A stretch of 64,000 nucleotides of DNA, taken from contig CM028330.1 in the NCBI GenBank assembly GCA_016647705.1, positions 50,704,897 through 50,768,896 on the forward strand. Direction: 5' to 3'. The position numbers and the translations under genes were made by a program. Shown piece by piece: positions 24,472-35,492 of this stretch (its first letter is position 1; the number at the start of each line of letters is the position of its first letter). The notes under the pieces were generated by a model. That model saw only the letters and a program-made list of their open reading frames with translations. It did no database searches and was not told the origin of the DNA. This DNA is from Eucommia ulmoides. Taxonomy: Eukaryota; Streptophyta; Magnoliopsida; Garryales; Eucommiaceae.

Positions 24472-25739
24472 AAATTTATAGTTAAATTATTAATTGATAA
24501 ATTTTATAAATATAATTATAATATCATAGTTGTAAAATTAACATTGGATTGAAGAAATAGGATGTTTAATTTTAATCAATTTCATATAATCAAGAAATTT
24601 TGGGAATAGGAAAATCGTATTTTAGTGATTTCATGCATCGCATTTTATATTTAGTTAAATTCTTAATGTAGGCCTTGTCGTGATTAGGTTTACCAGCGAG
24701 GCCAACTTTGTCAGTGTTTTGGTGGTAGCAAAGTAGCAGTGCGATTATCAATGTAAGCGTACTGTCTTCTAGGTAATTATCAAAATATATTTTCGTATTA
24801 GATCGAGAAAAAGAAATAATTTATTTAAAAGTGATTGTTTTATAACGTTGGATGAATCAAGTAAAAATGTTGAATGTGGGAAGTGGTTTTTTTTATTATT
24901 ATACCTATATGTCATAGTTGTCTTCTCGTCAAGAGGGAATGTCCTGCGAGATGTGGATATATATTGTTACCTGTCAGGCAAATCCTGTAGGGTGGATATA
25001 TGTTGTTATCTGTCAAGCAAGTCCTACATGATGGATATATGTTGTTACCTGTCAAGCAAGTCCTGCAGGGTGGATATATGTTGTTACCTATCAGGCAAGT
25101 CCTGCAAGGTGGTTGCTCCTACCATTGGAAATATTAAATGGCCCTAGTATTGATAGTCACCTTAGATAACACGATTGTACATGTTACGGTACCGTCGTAA
25201 CTCCCGATCGTGAGGTGAAACGATCTTATAGTTAGTAGAAAAATATATGTGCAGTATTTTATTATATATCAAAATAATTTGATTGGTTGATTTAAATGCA
25301 GTATTTTATTGCAATGATAGTTGTGGAATGTTATTTCGGCTCAGTGTGCGGTTATATTTATATTATATTTGAAAAGTGGTATTGGATAAATATATTTTAT
25401 TCATAAATTATTTTTATTATGAAGACAGTACATCGATAAAATATTTGGTCTCAGGTACCTCAGCTAGAGACGGGTCCACTACTAGCGTTAGATAAGGTCA
25501 GGGGTGGTGTTGCTTTTGAGGCAGTCAGGGTATTTAATATCGAAAGGTTGAATTTTGTAATTTTGCTATAAAATAGTTGACTTATTTACAATCGTTAAAT
25601 TTTGAGTTGAAAAATATATTATTATTATTAATTGTATCAAAGTAGAGTAGTGGAAGCATGGTGGTGGAGTAGTTTGTCTTTGGCTCTATTTCTTCTTGGG
25701 GAAAACCTAGTAGCGGCCCTGGAAAACCGGGTCATTACA
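23797..25739 (+). repeat. solo LTR of a Ty3/gypsy-type element
   Basis: It starts TGTAAGACCC and ends GGGTCATTACA, with the 5 bp duplication ctatt on both sides (23792-23796 and 25740-25744). The length of 1,943 bp and the terminal sequences fit LTRs of the chromovirus/Tekay kind; the family name is inferred from the ends only. The 3' end in plus orientation (ccctggaaaaccgggtcattaca) is the typical right end, so it is antisense to the copia host. No internal domain, primer site or second LTR is present. A (CA)n/(TA)n run is at 24423-24472. Confidence 0.88.
24950..25115. repeat. 42 bp minisatellite inside the solo LTR
   Basis: Four imperfect copies of a unit containing ggatatatgttgttacctgt and aagcaagtcctgc. 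The period of 42 is a multiple of three, which explains the apparent repeat protein frame at 24848-25147. Confidence 0.85.
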
Positions 25740-25744
25740 CTATT

Positions 25745-26540
25745 GATGCTTTTAGAATAATCTGCAATGAGCATTTCAAATAGTTCTTAAGTGGTACCTA
25801 GTCTACGTAGGTCCGATTTTATTAGTCGGGACAATTTTAGTTTCTTTAAAAACCCAAACTTGTCTGTATTTAGATACTTTAGAAAAAACATCTACGAATA
25901 GTATATCCCACAACATTACATTTAAAACATCTAACAAAATCTCTGATTTCAGAAAAGAATTTATGATTTTTTTTTTGTTTGAGGTTTTTCTAAAACTCAA
26001 TACCAACTTTATCAAAAAAATCTCCTGACCTTCCCAAAATATTTTTAAAGTGTTCTCACCACCTGTGAATTTGAGAACTATCGAATGTAAATCCGTCATG
26101 TTGGATTTCAATTCAATATTTTCATATTCATAATTCATCACTTGCTTATTAAGTGTTTTAATTGTATTTTGTAGGGCATTAATTTCAGAACACTGGTTTT
26201 TATAATCCTGAGTTAGTTCTTAATAAATATCAAATAAATATTCAAAATTTAAAGGACAAGAACTAAAACATTTAGGTACTTCATCTCCAGTGGCCATCAA
26301 AGCAAGCATGGATGAACCTCCACTGCTCAATTTTTCCGGGCACTTGATTCGAAGTCCTCCCAGGTGGCTTTCATCTATTTCTTCCTGCTCTTTTTTTCTT
26401 TCTTTTTCTCCCCTCTCTTCTTCTCTCTTTCCTTATCTTTCTTTGGTTCAGGGCATTTGGTTTGGAAGTGTTCAGTCTTGTGACAGTTGTAGCATTCCAC
26501 ATTAGTCATGTTGAAAGTTTTCTTTTCCCGAAATGTTCGT
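25745..26540 (-). mobile_element. gag region of the Sirevirus-like element (fossil)
   Basis: The minus-strand translation shows a CCHC zinc knuckle near 26500-26450 (CYNCHKTEHFQTKC pattern), then a charged stretch, then at 26141-25803 the helical ELKS…LHSIVLKFTGGE segment found in Sirevirus gag C-terminal halves. Similarity stops at about 26540, where AT-rich unrelated sequence starts. Broken. Confidence 0.65.
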
Positions 26541-28126
26541 CGAGTCATTATTCAAATAATGCATGAATAAAATTATTAATTCACTTTAATATAATTTATT
26601 ATTTTACCCTCGTATCTTACAAATATAAATTAAAAAATTTATTATCAAAAGTATAATAACAGTTTTACTCTCTTCTTAAAAAAAACTCTCACTTTTCATT
26701 TTTCTCTTAAATTGGGGTGAAAAAAATTTAGGGAAAAATACCAAAAAATCTAGTTAAAAGACTAAATCTACAATATAACCCTACAACTTTTATTTTGCAC
26801 ATCATGGTCCTATATAATGCGCTAGTTGTTACCAAATAGTCCTTTTTTAAAACCTGACTTTTTAGTTTGACGATTTTACCCTTCGCATTCTCCATTTATC
26901 TCTTCCTCAAATCATTGAATATCCTCGATGAAGGCAACTAAAGAATCGAACAAGAACCAGGAAAATAGAAATCCTGCATATTGATCCTCAATTTCGCCGA
27001 AGAACCACTTCCATTCACGAAGGTCTTGAAGAATGCGTATTGATCAAGATTTTTGAATAAATTGTGCAACAGTGTGATGTTGAATATAACATGATATTAT
27101 ATTCAATATCACACTGATCCGAATACTTGTGAAGTTTCTAAAATTCTAATTGCGTGGATCAAGATTTTTGAATTGATTATGCAACAATGTGATGTTGAAT
27201 ATAACATAATATTATTTTTTTAATGTGATGCATTAATTTTTGGAAAGAGTTTTGCTGTAATTGTTTTGTATTTTTATGATAATATATGATGTTGAATATA
27301 ACATCATGTTATTTTTCAACATGGTGTTGATTTGTTGTATTCATTTTTCCATTTGAATACAACATAATACCATATTGAAATATAACATGATCGTATTATA
27401 TTCAATAATATTTTATTTACAAACATTATTTATTTTTTTCAAAATATTTTTTCGTATTTTTTAAGAATTGTCATGATTTAAAACAGGATGATATCATGTT
27501 AAATATAACATGATGCTATATTCAACACAGATCTGACAGTATAAAAATATTAAACCATTTTTATCATCTGTTCAGATTTTTTCAAATCGATGTATTTGAT
27601 GAAGTTTCTATACAGATTTATGCAATGAATCTCTCTATTTTTTGTTGATTAAATGATGAATTTCGAGTTGCGACAAGGAGTTTTTTCGTAATGAATCTCG
27701 GATAAACAGTAACGCATGGATAAAATTGTTCAAAAAACGAAAAGGACTATTTGGTAATATGTTTTTAGAAAAAGTTTATACAGTAATTTTTTTCTCCTTT
27801 GAGAATCATCTGGTAAGCGCCCCAAAAAAATTATTGTAAAAATTATGTATTTTTGTTTTTCTTCTCATTTCATCTCCATACCAAATGATTTTATTTTATT
27901 TTTAATATGTTTTTTATCCTACCTTTTTTCCACCCAAACAACCCACCAAAGGATATTGCAACGAAACCATTCATTATTTAGCAGCACCCACTTCTAGAAG
28001 CATAATCCACGCTTTCCGAAGCAGTATCAATGGCCCCTCCATATTACCCTTTTCGGTAACCTCCCTCCGTCTCTCTCCCGAAGCTTTGCTTGTTAAAGAA
28101 GACGGCGAAACAAACCAAAGAAGAAG
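26541..28126. other. intergenic DNA with a possible foldback element, then the 5' flank of the acyltransferase gene
   Basis: 26735-27805 is flanked by weakly inverted segments (ttaccaaatagtcctttt near 26832 and its reverse near 27750) and contains five or six copies of a self-complementary phrase, atgttgaatataacat, between 27080 and 27510. I could not find a target duplication. From about 27960 the sequence becomes less AT-rich and includes the 5' untranslated region of the gene starting at 28127. No distinct TATA box is claimed. Confidence 0.4.
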
Positions 28127-29365
28127 ATGTCGAGCGGCGAAGAAGCTGTTGAAGAAACGAATGGAAATTCATTTGGGAAGGTCAAGGAGAGGCTCAGAGA
28201 TCGATCCAAGGCACGATCGATTTAATTAATCAGTTTATTCATGCGTTACCTGAATCAATCTTTCATATGATTTGGTTTATTAATCGGTGCAGAAAGTGGC
28301 TGAAACGAAGATTATCTTGTCCAAACAAGCTGATAAGATCGCTAAACAGGCCGAAGAACATGAAAGATTCATCAACAAGGTATACTACATTATTTAACAT
28401 ATTTGTTGTGTATATTTTTGTTAGTCATTCGGATTCTGCTCTGCTTCTAATGAATTTGAAGTTGAAATTTTGGTTTATTAATCTTTCATATGATTTGGTT
28501 TATTAATCGGGCAGAAAGTGGCTGAAACGAAGGAGAAAACGAAGATTATCTTGTCCAAACAAGCTGATAAGATCGCTAAACAGGCCGAAGAACATGAAAG
28601 ATTCATCAACAAGGTATACTATATTATTTAACATATTTGTTGTGCAAATTTTTGTTAGTCATTCGGATTCTGCTCTGCTTCTAATGAATTTGAAGTTGAA
28701 TTTATTGGATTCTGTTTTTTCTTATAGGTGACCCATCTGATGGGTGTTCTTGCGTTCGGGGCATTTTGCTTTCTCTTGGGTGCAAGTGAGAAAAAGTTGT
28801 TTCACTTTTTAGTGAATCAATATTGCAAAAAAGAAAAAGAATTATTATAGTAATTACTAACTATAATTAATAAATCAAATTTTGGTCGTAATATTTTGGT
28901 TATAATCTTACGCAATTGTATGATAGATTATTTTCTGATGGGTTGATTTTATTTCAGGGCCACAAGATATACCCTATGTGTATTGTTTGTTCTATGTAAT
29001 TTTCGTCCCTCTTCGATGGATTTATTACCGGTATAAAAAGTGGCACTATTACCTTTTGGTAAGATTCAACACATTTCGCATTTGTTCTAATGGGTTCGCA
29101 TGTTAATATTGTTTTGTATTTTGACTTTGAATTATATAATGGTTTGTGGTTTCATTGCGATTGAAGGCAAGAACGACTTAACAATTTGGTTGTTCTTCTT
29201 ATCACCTAGGATTTTTGCTATTATGCCAACACAATTTCCTTGATCATGCTTCTGTTCTATCCAAGAAAGGAAAAGCTTTTCATGGTTTGCTTCTCATTTG
29301 CAGAGGTAAACAACTAGTCGGGCTAGTGGCTAGTCGTAAATTATGTTTTTACTATCTTAGTGACT

Positions 29366-29408
<43 letters not shown>

Positions 29409-31557
29409 TCTTTGACTCTCTTCTATATGAATGAAGGGGCCTCTGGCATGGGCTTTGATCGTTTGGCGTTGCAGCTTAGTTTTTAGCTCTGTCGACAAAC
29501 TTGTAAGCGTCCTCATACATCTTTTACCCGGTGAGTTGATGCTCCTTTCATGAATGTCTACCACTAGTAAAAGTATTGTAGTTCCCATATTGAGATTCTT
29601 GGTTGTGTGCCTGTTATGTATGTTGAGGGTTGAGATGTATTAGATGTCACATTGTTAATTTAGATGATAATGTCATATGGTGCTCAAGTGATTACTATCT
29701 GCCGTTTTTGCAGATACTTATATAATCTCGTCTCGTCTCGTCTCGTCTTTTACTAAACAGGTTCATACCGATTGCTGGATCCACCTGTTTTAGTTTAGGC
29801 ATTGTTTGATAATGCCTTTTTAAGTACCTATTTGCTTTCTCGCAGAAATTACTTAAAAATAAACACAATGTTTGTTTTGCGCTATTAAAAAGTACTATTT
29901 GGAAATAAAATAAAATAAAATAAAAAAGTAAAAAAAAAAAAAAAAAAATTGAAAAGAAAGCAGAACATGGTTGTTTTTTATTTTTTAAATTTTTATATTT
30001 GAAGAGATTGATGGATTAAACCGAGGTCTAATCCATCTAGAAATTTAATTTTTTGGAATGAAAGATCTTTTATGTAGCTAAATCTAAAATATCACATATA
30101 CGTTGTCAAACACATTTTAGAATAGAAAAATGTACTTAAAAAAACTTACCAAATTACCTTAGTTTTTTGTCTATCCCTATCATAAAAGAGCACTCTTTGA
30201 AGAGAGCAATCGATTTAGCTTATGGTTTCTGCATGAAGACAGAAACACATGTTTTGACTGTATTATATCTTTAAACTTCGTGCCTATCTGTGCTTTTCGA
30301 CCATCAGATTGTTTTTCTTTTCTTGGCAGGGATTGTTTTCTTCACTATTCGGTGGTGGGATCCAACATTCTTTGCTGCGATGCATCCTGAAGGAACCATT
30401 CAAAGGGCTTCATGGCCTTATGCAGAAAGCAGATCCTATCTGTGGACATGGCTATTTTTCGTTCCGTTGGTCGCGTACACTCTTTGGCAGGTTCTTTACT
30501 TTCTCATTGTGGATGTCCTACGTCGACAGAGGTTTTTGAGAGATCCTGAAGTCATGACTTCTTACAGGTTTTGAATATTTTCTGTACTATTATTATATAA
30601 TTATCTCATGTTCATCTTGCCCTATTTAGCAAAGTCCCTCTTTTGTTGGATTACATTACTTTGCTATTTTGGAGTATTTGACCTCTGAGCAAATGTGCAT
30701 GGACTTGGTGTATGTCTATATTATATATAATATAAGTAAATATATACACACACACGTGATAAATCAGACCCAAGTGGTCTGAACTTTCCCCAGACCCCGC
30801 GCATAGCGAGGGTTTTGTAGCACCAGGCTACTTTTTTTTTATACATGATAAATCACAAGGTTTTTGAATGCATTATTTCGAGGAAAATGAAGGGTTAGAT
30901 TCAATCTTTGATTTTGTCAAGTATTGGTTTTGCGCTCAAATTTTTATCCATGTACTATCTCATACACCTACTTTACCCATAAATATTTTTTTCACCACCT
31001 TGAATATTTCTTACTTATTTTGACTGATGGTAAACTCTCTATTGCTCTCCATGATTACATATTTATCCTTGTTACAAGTATTAAATCTAGTTTTTAATTT
31101 TATTTATATTTCCTATAATGATTAAAAAAAATCAAGGCAATGAGCATGTCATGAGGAATCGCCATGTCTTTTGTTTATAAAAGCATATATATATATAAAC
31201 CCGTTATTTATTTTTTTGAAAAATAGGGAACTCTCGAAGAAGGCACAAAAGGCTAACAATGTTTGGTGGCGATTTAGCGGTTTGCTTGGGGATCAGAATC
31301 GACTATTCATGTATATTCTTCTGCAAGGCCTCTTCACGGTGGCAACCATGGCACTCACTGTCCCCATATTTTTGTCCTACAATTTACATGTTATTTTCCA
31401 AATACTCAAGGTATCGGCAACCATATGGAACGGAGGTAGCTTTTTACTTGAGGTGATGCCAAGGCAGGTGGTTCTGAAGGAGAAGAAGAAACATGAGATG
31501 CAGCCTCTACAAAAGTCTACAATCGTAAGTGATTCTGCTGTGACTACACAATCATAA
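28127..31557 (+). CDS. GPC1: glycerophosphocholine acyltransferase (GPC1 family, DUF2838), 8-9 exons
   Basis: The protein acylates glycerophosphocholine with acyl-CoA to give lysophosphatidylcholine, a membrane-bound step in phosphatidylcholine recycling (family knowledge). Exons: 28127-28210, 28293-28379 (2a), 28515-28613 (2b), 28728-28785, 28958-29058, 29210-29305, 29437-29530, 30330-30567, 31227-31557. Using 2b without 2a gives 366 residues, close to the plant family length of about 380. Visible landmarks are [10 protein letters not shown] at the start, a hydrophilic KVAETK…FINK segment, [71 protein letters not shown] and a lysine-rich tail. About eight hydrophobic segments are expected. 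All introns are GT-AG except the first (GC-AG). Exon 2 is duplicated. The gene converges with the myosin gene. Confidence 0.9.
28258..28700. repeat. tandem duplication containing exon 2 of the acyltransferase gene
   Basis: Unit 1 (28258-28466) and unit 2 (28481-28700) share the 3' end of intron 1, the exon, its GT donor and the start of the next intron, and are nearly identical. The 2b exon has twelve extra bases encoding KEKT after KVAET; as I remember the family, other plant proteins have an equivalent four residues (such as KDRT), so 2b is probably ancestral and 2a the copy that lost them. Both exons have a good acceptor and donor and phase 0 at each end. Confidence 0.9.
29369..29406. repeat. 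T tract in intron 5 of the acyltransferase gene
   Basis: About 38 consecutive T lie some 30 bases before the acceptor at 29436. The length may be imprecise in the assembly. Confidence 0.8.
29798..30158. mobile_element. Tourist-like (PIF/Harbinger) MITE in an intron
   Basis: The left end ggcattgtttgataatgcc and the reversed right end ggtaatttggtaagttt form an imperfect inverted repeat, both reaching ttttttaagtac. TTA flanks it at 29795-29797 and 30159-30161. Length is 361 bp with an A tract near 29930-29948. It lies wholly in the intron between the exons ending 29530 and starting 30330. Confidence 0.65.
30767..30845 (+). mobile_element. Au-type SINE, 5'-truncated
   Basis: The text gaactttccccagaccccgc-gcatagcgaggg ending in a gcaccaggctac tail and T run matches the 3' part of the plant Au SINE as I remember it. 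The duplication tgataaatca flanks it at 30757-30766 and 30846-30855. Only about 79 bp of the roughly 180 bp SINE remain, consistent with truncated reverse transcription. It is in the last intron of the acyltransferase gene. Confidence 0.75.
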
Positions 31558-33449
31558 GCTTCGTTGTAAGTACCCGTTTGGCAAACGGCTTGAAATTCAC
31601 AAATTGGGGGTTTTAAAACTCCAAAATTACGTTGTAGTTTTTTTAAAGTCGTGGTGTTTTACAAATTAGTGATGGCTCTCAGTGTGTTGATGTTCAAAAT
31701 AAGAAAGTGGAGCGTGTTGTAGTTTTAAATCATGATTGTTGAATTTCTCATGTTATAATGTGTTGTGTTTTCAATTGATTTATGAAGTGACATATAGTGA
31801 TCTGTATGTTGCCAAGATTGTTGGTTTGAGAATTTGGATGTTCAGTGTAAAGGTTAAAGGCTTAACAAATTTTGGGTGGTTCGTTTAATATTCCTCCAGC
31901 TAGGAAATGTGATTGATCCAAAAATTAATATAGGTAGTAATTTGTTTGCAACTATATTTAAGCGGTTGAAGGATCCTACTACAGTTGATGCAAAGGGTTA
32001 GCACCAATTGGATTGGGATCAAGGGGCAAATTGGGCCAATGGAAGGGGAGGACTTGGTCGTTCTGCCATTGATTACATGTTTAATTTAGAAACTTGCGTT
32101 AAATATCAAATAGACTATTTGTTTTCCGCTTTTGATAGGTCTTGGGGGGTCTCCTTTGTTACGACCTGGGTGTAATCGTCATAGTTGGCCACCATATCCC
32201 TTCCAAGCACGCAAGCAGGTGGAACAAGCAACAAACATGCTCTTCATTCTCGAAAGAACAAACATGAGAATTCTTCAAGGAAGAAGAGATAAGTCAGCAA
32301 TTACACATGTTTCACTTTTTGATGTGTCGTATGTTCTGATCTCATTTACAACTTTCTTTATTTAAAAGACGGAAGATATTTTTTTCATTATTTTCTTATG
32401 AGGTCGTGTACAATGACCTTAACCGCACAAGCTTGGATTGGGCCTACCTCCATCCCTAGAGGAGCAGTATAAGGCGAAAGCTCCACGTACAATTTCAAAG
32501 TGAAATGGGGCTTAGGGATGGATATGATGATTGGCGACTTTTCTCTAAGGCCATAGGTTGGTTCAGGCCAAGGCGTTGTAATGAAATGGTTTTGACCATT
32601 TCCTACACTTGACTGATTTCTTACTCTAGGGACTTAATAAATAATAAGGTAATTAGGAAAGGCAGGCCGCACCCCTAGTTCAAATATATTTAAGTTGTTC
32701 GAAAATCAAGTGATGTAGACAAGAACTCTGCTCTCTGCAAGTCAAAATCTACAACAACCGAAAGACCTAAGATGACATTAGTATGATATCAACCAAAGAA
32801 CTTTCGATGTGGAGATCAAATAATGTGTTGTAGGAATGTAAACAATTTAGTTATCTCAATTATCATTTTTTTTCTTTGTATTTATACCTGTGTTTATCTG
32901 TTGATTTCCCTAGTTTCTTGCATCGTGATCAAAGTTGGCTGGTAATAAACTTCTCACTTCATCCATGTTACCAAATTGTTATAACCATCTTAAGGTGGGC
33001 CATTATGGGTTGGTCACCAAGATGCCGTTGGTTTTCTTACTTTCTAGGCCAACTCAAACATTCAATGGGCCAATTTGTGTCATTTAGGTAGGCGAGTTTC
33101 TTTAGGCCTGGCTATTCTTTATGAGGTTTATTGGACCAATTAATTTATTGGTTATCTCATTACTTGGCTATTGGGCCCAACTGCTGAGCTCATTCGTCAC
33201 GGAAATCTCACCCCTACTGTAAAGTTTAGTTTTGCTCAAATTTTAAATGAGGAAAGATTTGAGTTCAAGCTCAATTTGTTTAATAAATAAATAAACAATG
33301 CCAGGAGTCATGGATTCATCTCAATAGAGAAATAAATTACATATACTTTTTCAGCTCTACTAAATATAGTTACGAAAATTGTGTTTAATAGGTGCTCGAT
33401 GGATGTTCCTTAAACAATTATAAAGGAAACCCTTTCTTTAACACATACA

Positions 33450-33450
<1 letters not shown>
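31558..33450. other. 3' flank and intergenic space between the convergent genes
   Basis: I see no gene. The first few hundred bases presumably include the 3' untranslated region of the acyltransferase gene. 31860-32340 has short open stretches without a recognisable domain. An A tract of 42 (33451-33492) closes the region. Confidence 0.45.
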
Positions 33451-33492
<42 letters not shown>

Positions 33493-33495
<3 letters not shown>

Positions 33496-33963
33496 AAAAA
33501 TTGGACAGCAGTATCAATTTCAGAAGACTAATACATGAACAAATTCTTCCTCCTTTTTTTTTTTTTCTACATCTTTTCAGAAAGAAAAGATAAATAAATA
33601 CCTGATCAGATTTAATACATTTCAATTCCAAACTACAACAAAAGAATGACCTAAAGCAAATCACAATTCACTCAAAAACCCCAAAAGCAACAAACAACAA
33701 TGTAAAAAACCAATGAATGTTCCTATACTTAACACATCACCACACCAATACCCTCCTCCTCTAATGAAATACCTCCCGTGTCGAAAAGACGAGAGGGTGC
33801 CAAAAAAATAAAAAATCACCCGTTCAACGGACAAAGATATAGGTTGATCGGGCGAAACGGGCAAAAAATATACAATACACATGTATGTAATGAATAATGA
33901 GAAGAAAAAAAATATGCACAAGCTTTTGCAAGCAAATTGAAGTGAAGAGTTGGAGTTGTACCA
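33493..33963 (-). other. 3' untranslated region of the myosin gene (probable)
   Basis: This lies directly after the myosin stop codon (33964-33966) on the minus strand and is pyrimidine-rich in that orientation. A minus-strand open frame at 33921-33661 falls entirely inside and has no known motif; I treat it as untranslated. The end of the transcript is not fixed. Confidence 0.5.
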
Positions 33964-34087
33964 TCAATCCGAGCGTTGGTGTAAGAATACGAACCCCGAA
34001 TTTTCACGGATTAAAGGTGGAGGTTCGATCTCTCCTATGTCTACTTGTTGCATCGACTTGGAGATATCATCCACGGAAAACGGAATG
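33964..34087 (-). CDS. myosin XI terminal exon 39
   Basis: After the acceptor at 34088-34090 (minus strand …caatgcag), the exon supplies the last base of the split serine codon and then [40 protein letters not shown] and a TGA stop. Joined to exon 38 it reads [14 protein letters not shown], the conserved wording of the family. Phase and sequence both fit, so the 11.3 kb intron 34088-45420 is well supported. Confidence 0.93.
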
Positions 34088-35455
34088 CTGCATTGGGTTT
34101 TTTTTAAGTGGAAAAAAAGAAAAAAGAAAAATTAGTAATATTATTACGCTTAAAATAATTCACTTTTTTTTTTTGTCTCGCTTTCCTTTTTCTTTATTTT
34201 TTATTTCAAATAATTTTTTAGACTTTTGGTTAAAATGTTGACTAAAACTGAACATATCTAGTTAATATTAACAAGATGTTGAATTTGTATTTAATATCAT
34301 AGTTAAAGTCAAACTAAAATGTTGGTAAGGATTAAAAAATAAATTGTTCTAAAAATAGGACAAAATATGGAAAGAAAAATTAAAAATAAATGACTACGTT
34401 AATAAGAACCCCAAGAATATAAGCATTTACATCGAGAAAACAATAGAGTAAGGACATGTTTGATAAAAAAATTAAGTGCTTAAAACTGATTATATTAAGT
34501 ACTTAATTAATTAAGTTTGTTTGATAAATATAATTAATATTACTTAATTAATTAAGTTAACTTAAAAATTAAGTCAAAATGTAAATAAAAAATTAAGTCA
34601 AGACTATTTCATTTATTTCATTTTGTTTAATGCACTCTATTATTTCCCATTTAAAAAAAAATTATGTTTTAATCATTTTACCATTGATCCCCTATAAAGT
34701 TTAATTAGAGTTAGGATTAATGAAAATTGGATTAATTTTGAATTATTTTAGGATTTTAATTTTATTTTATATTTAAATTATTGTTGTAATTTAATTTAAT
34801 CAATCAAACTACATAATATTTACATATTTTTGAGTTAATTTCTATTTTAATTTTAATATAAAATTTAAAAAAAAAAAAAATGTCACTCTGATTTTATTAT
34901 TTTGTTCTTTTTTTTTCACATTATCTTATTTCAAAGATAGTTATGTAAATTAAACAATTTTCAGCATACAAATTTTGTACTTATCAAACAAATAAAAAAA
35001 ATTCAGCACTTAAATTTTCAGCACAATTTTTTCAAACAACCTTCTTAAATTTTCAGCACTTAATTTTCAGCACTTAAAAATTAAGATGATTGACTCAGTT
35101 TTTCCCTCTCTAAAATGCTTCAAATAAGTTTTTACTTCTCTAGATAACATTAATTAGATTGATCTATCAAGTTCTTGTTAACTACATGTGAAATCTGTAT
35201 TTGATATTTACATGTTAATGTTAACTAACGCATTGGTAAATGTTAAAGGGTATTTTCGTCTTCCTTATATTACTTAGGGTTTCTTGTACGATTTAGGGTT
35301 TGTTGTATGGTTTCCTAATTCATATTATAAATAGTGGAAGAGGCTAACACAATGAAAAAATCCGTCTCATTCTTTTCCTACTCTTCTTTTACTTTAACAT
35401 GGTATCAAGAGCAGGTACAATGAAAAATTAATTCCATAGTTCTGTTCTTCCATTT

Positions 35456-35492
<37 letters not shown>

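Larger units (their letters stand above)
18815..26540 (-). mobile_element. Ty1/copia retrotransposon, Sirevirus-like (fossil), with two nested insertions
   Basis: Read on the minus strand the order is gag with zinc knuckle (26540-25745), protease (23750-23390), GAG-pre-integrase and integrase (23357-22740 and on), a linker, reverse transcriptase (about 20540-20090), RNase H (19896-19525) and a long 3' untranslated stretch (19520-18815). RT shows VKSAFLN and LYGLKQ contexts; RNase H shows YRGMIGSLLYL. The layout and wording fit Sireviruses. A Harbinger transposon (21112-22361) and a solo gypsy-type LTR (23797-25739) interrupt it. It is broken throughout (well over ten breaks) and old. No LTR was recognised at its gag end. 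Confidence 0.85.

Noticed and set aside
24848-25147. Cysteine-rich repeat protein frame
   Set aside because: It is produced by a 42 bp minisatellite inside a solo LTR.
31860-32365. Possible extra coding exons downstream of the acyltransferase gene
   Set aside because: Open stretches are short, lack a recognisable domain and follow the family-typical C-terminus and stop.
33661-33921. Minus-strand open frame with hydrophobic stretches directly after the myosin stop
   Set aside because: It lies wholly in the probable 3' untranslated region of the myosin gene and shows no family motif.
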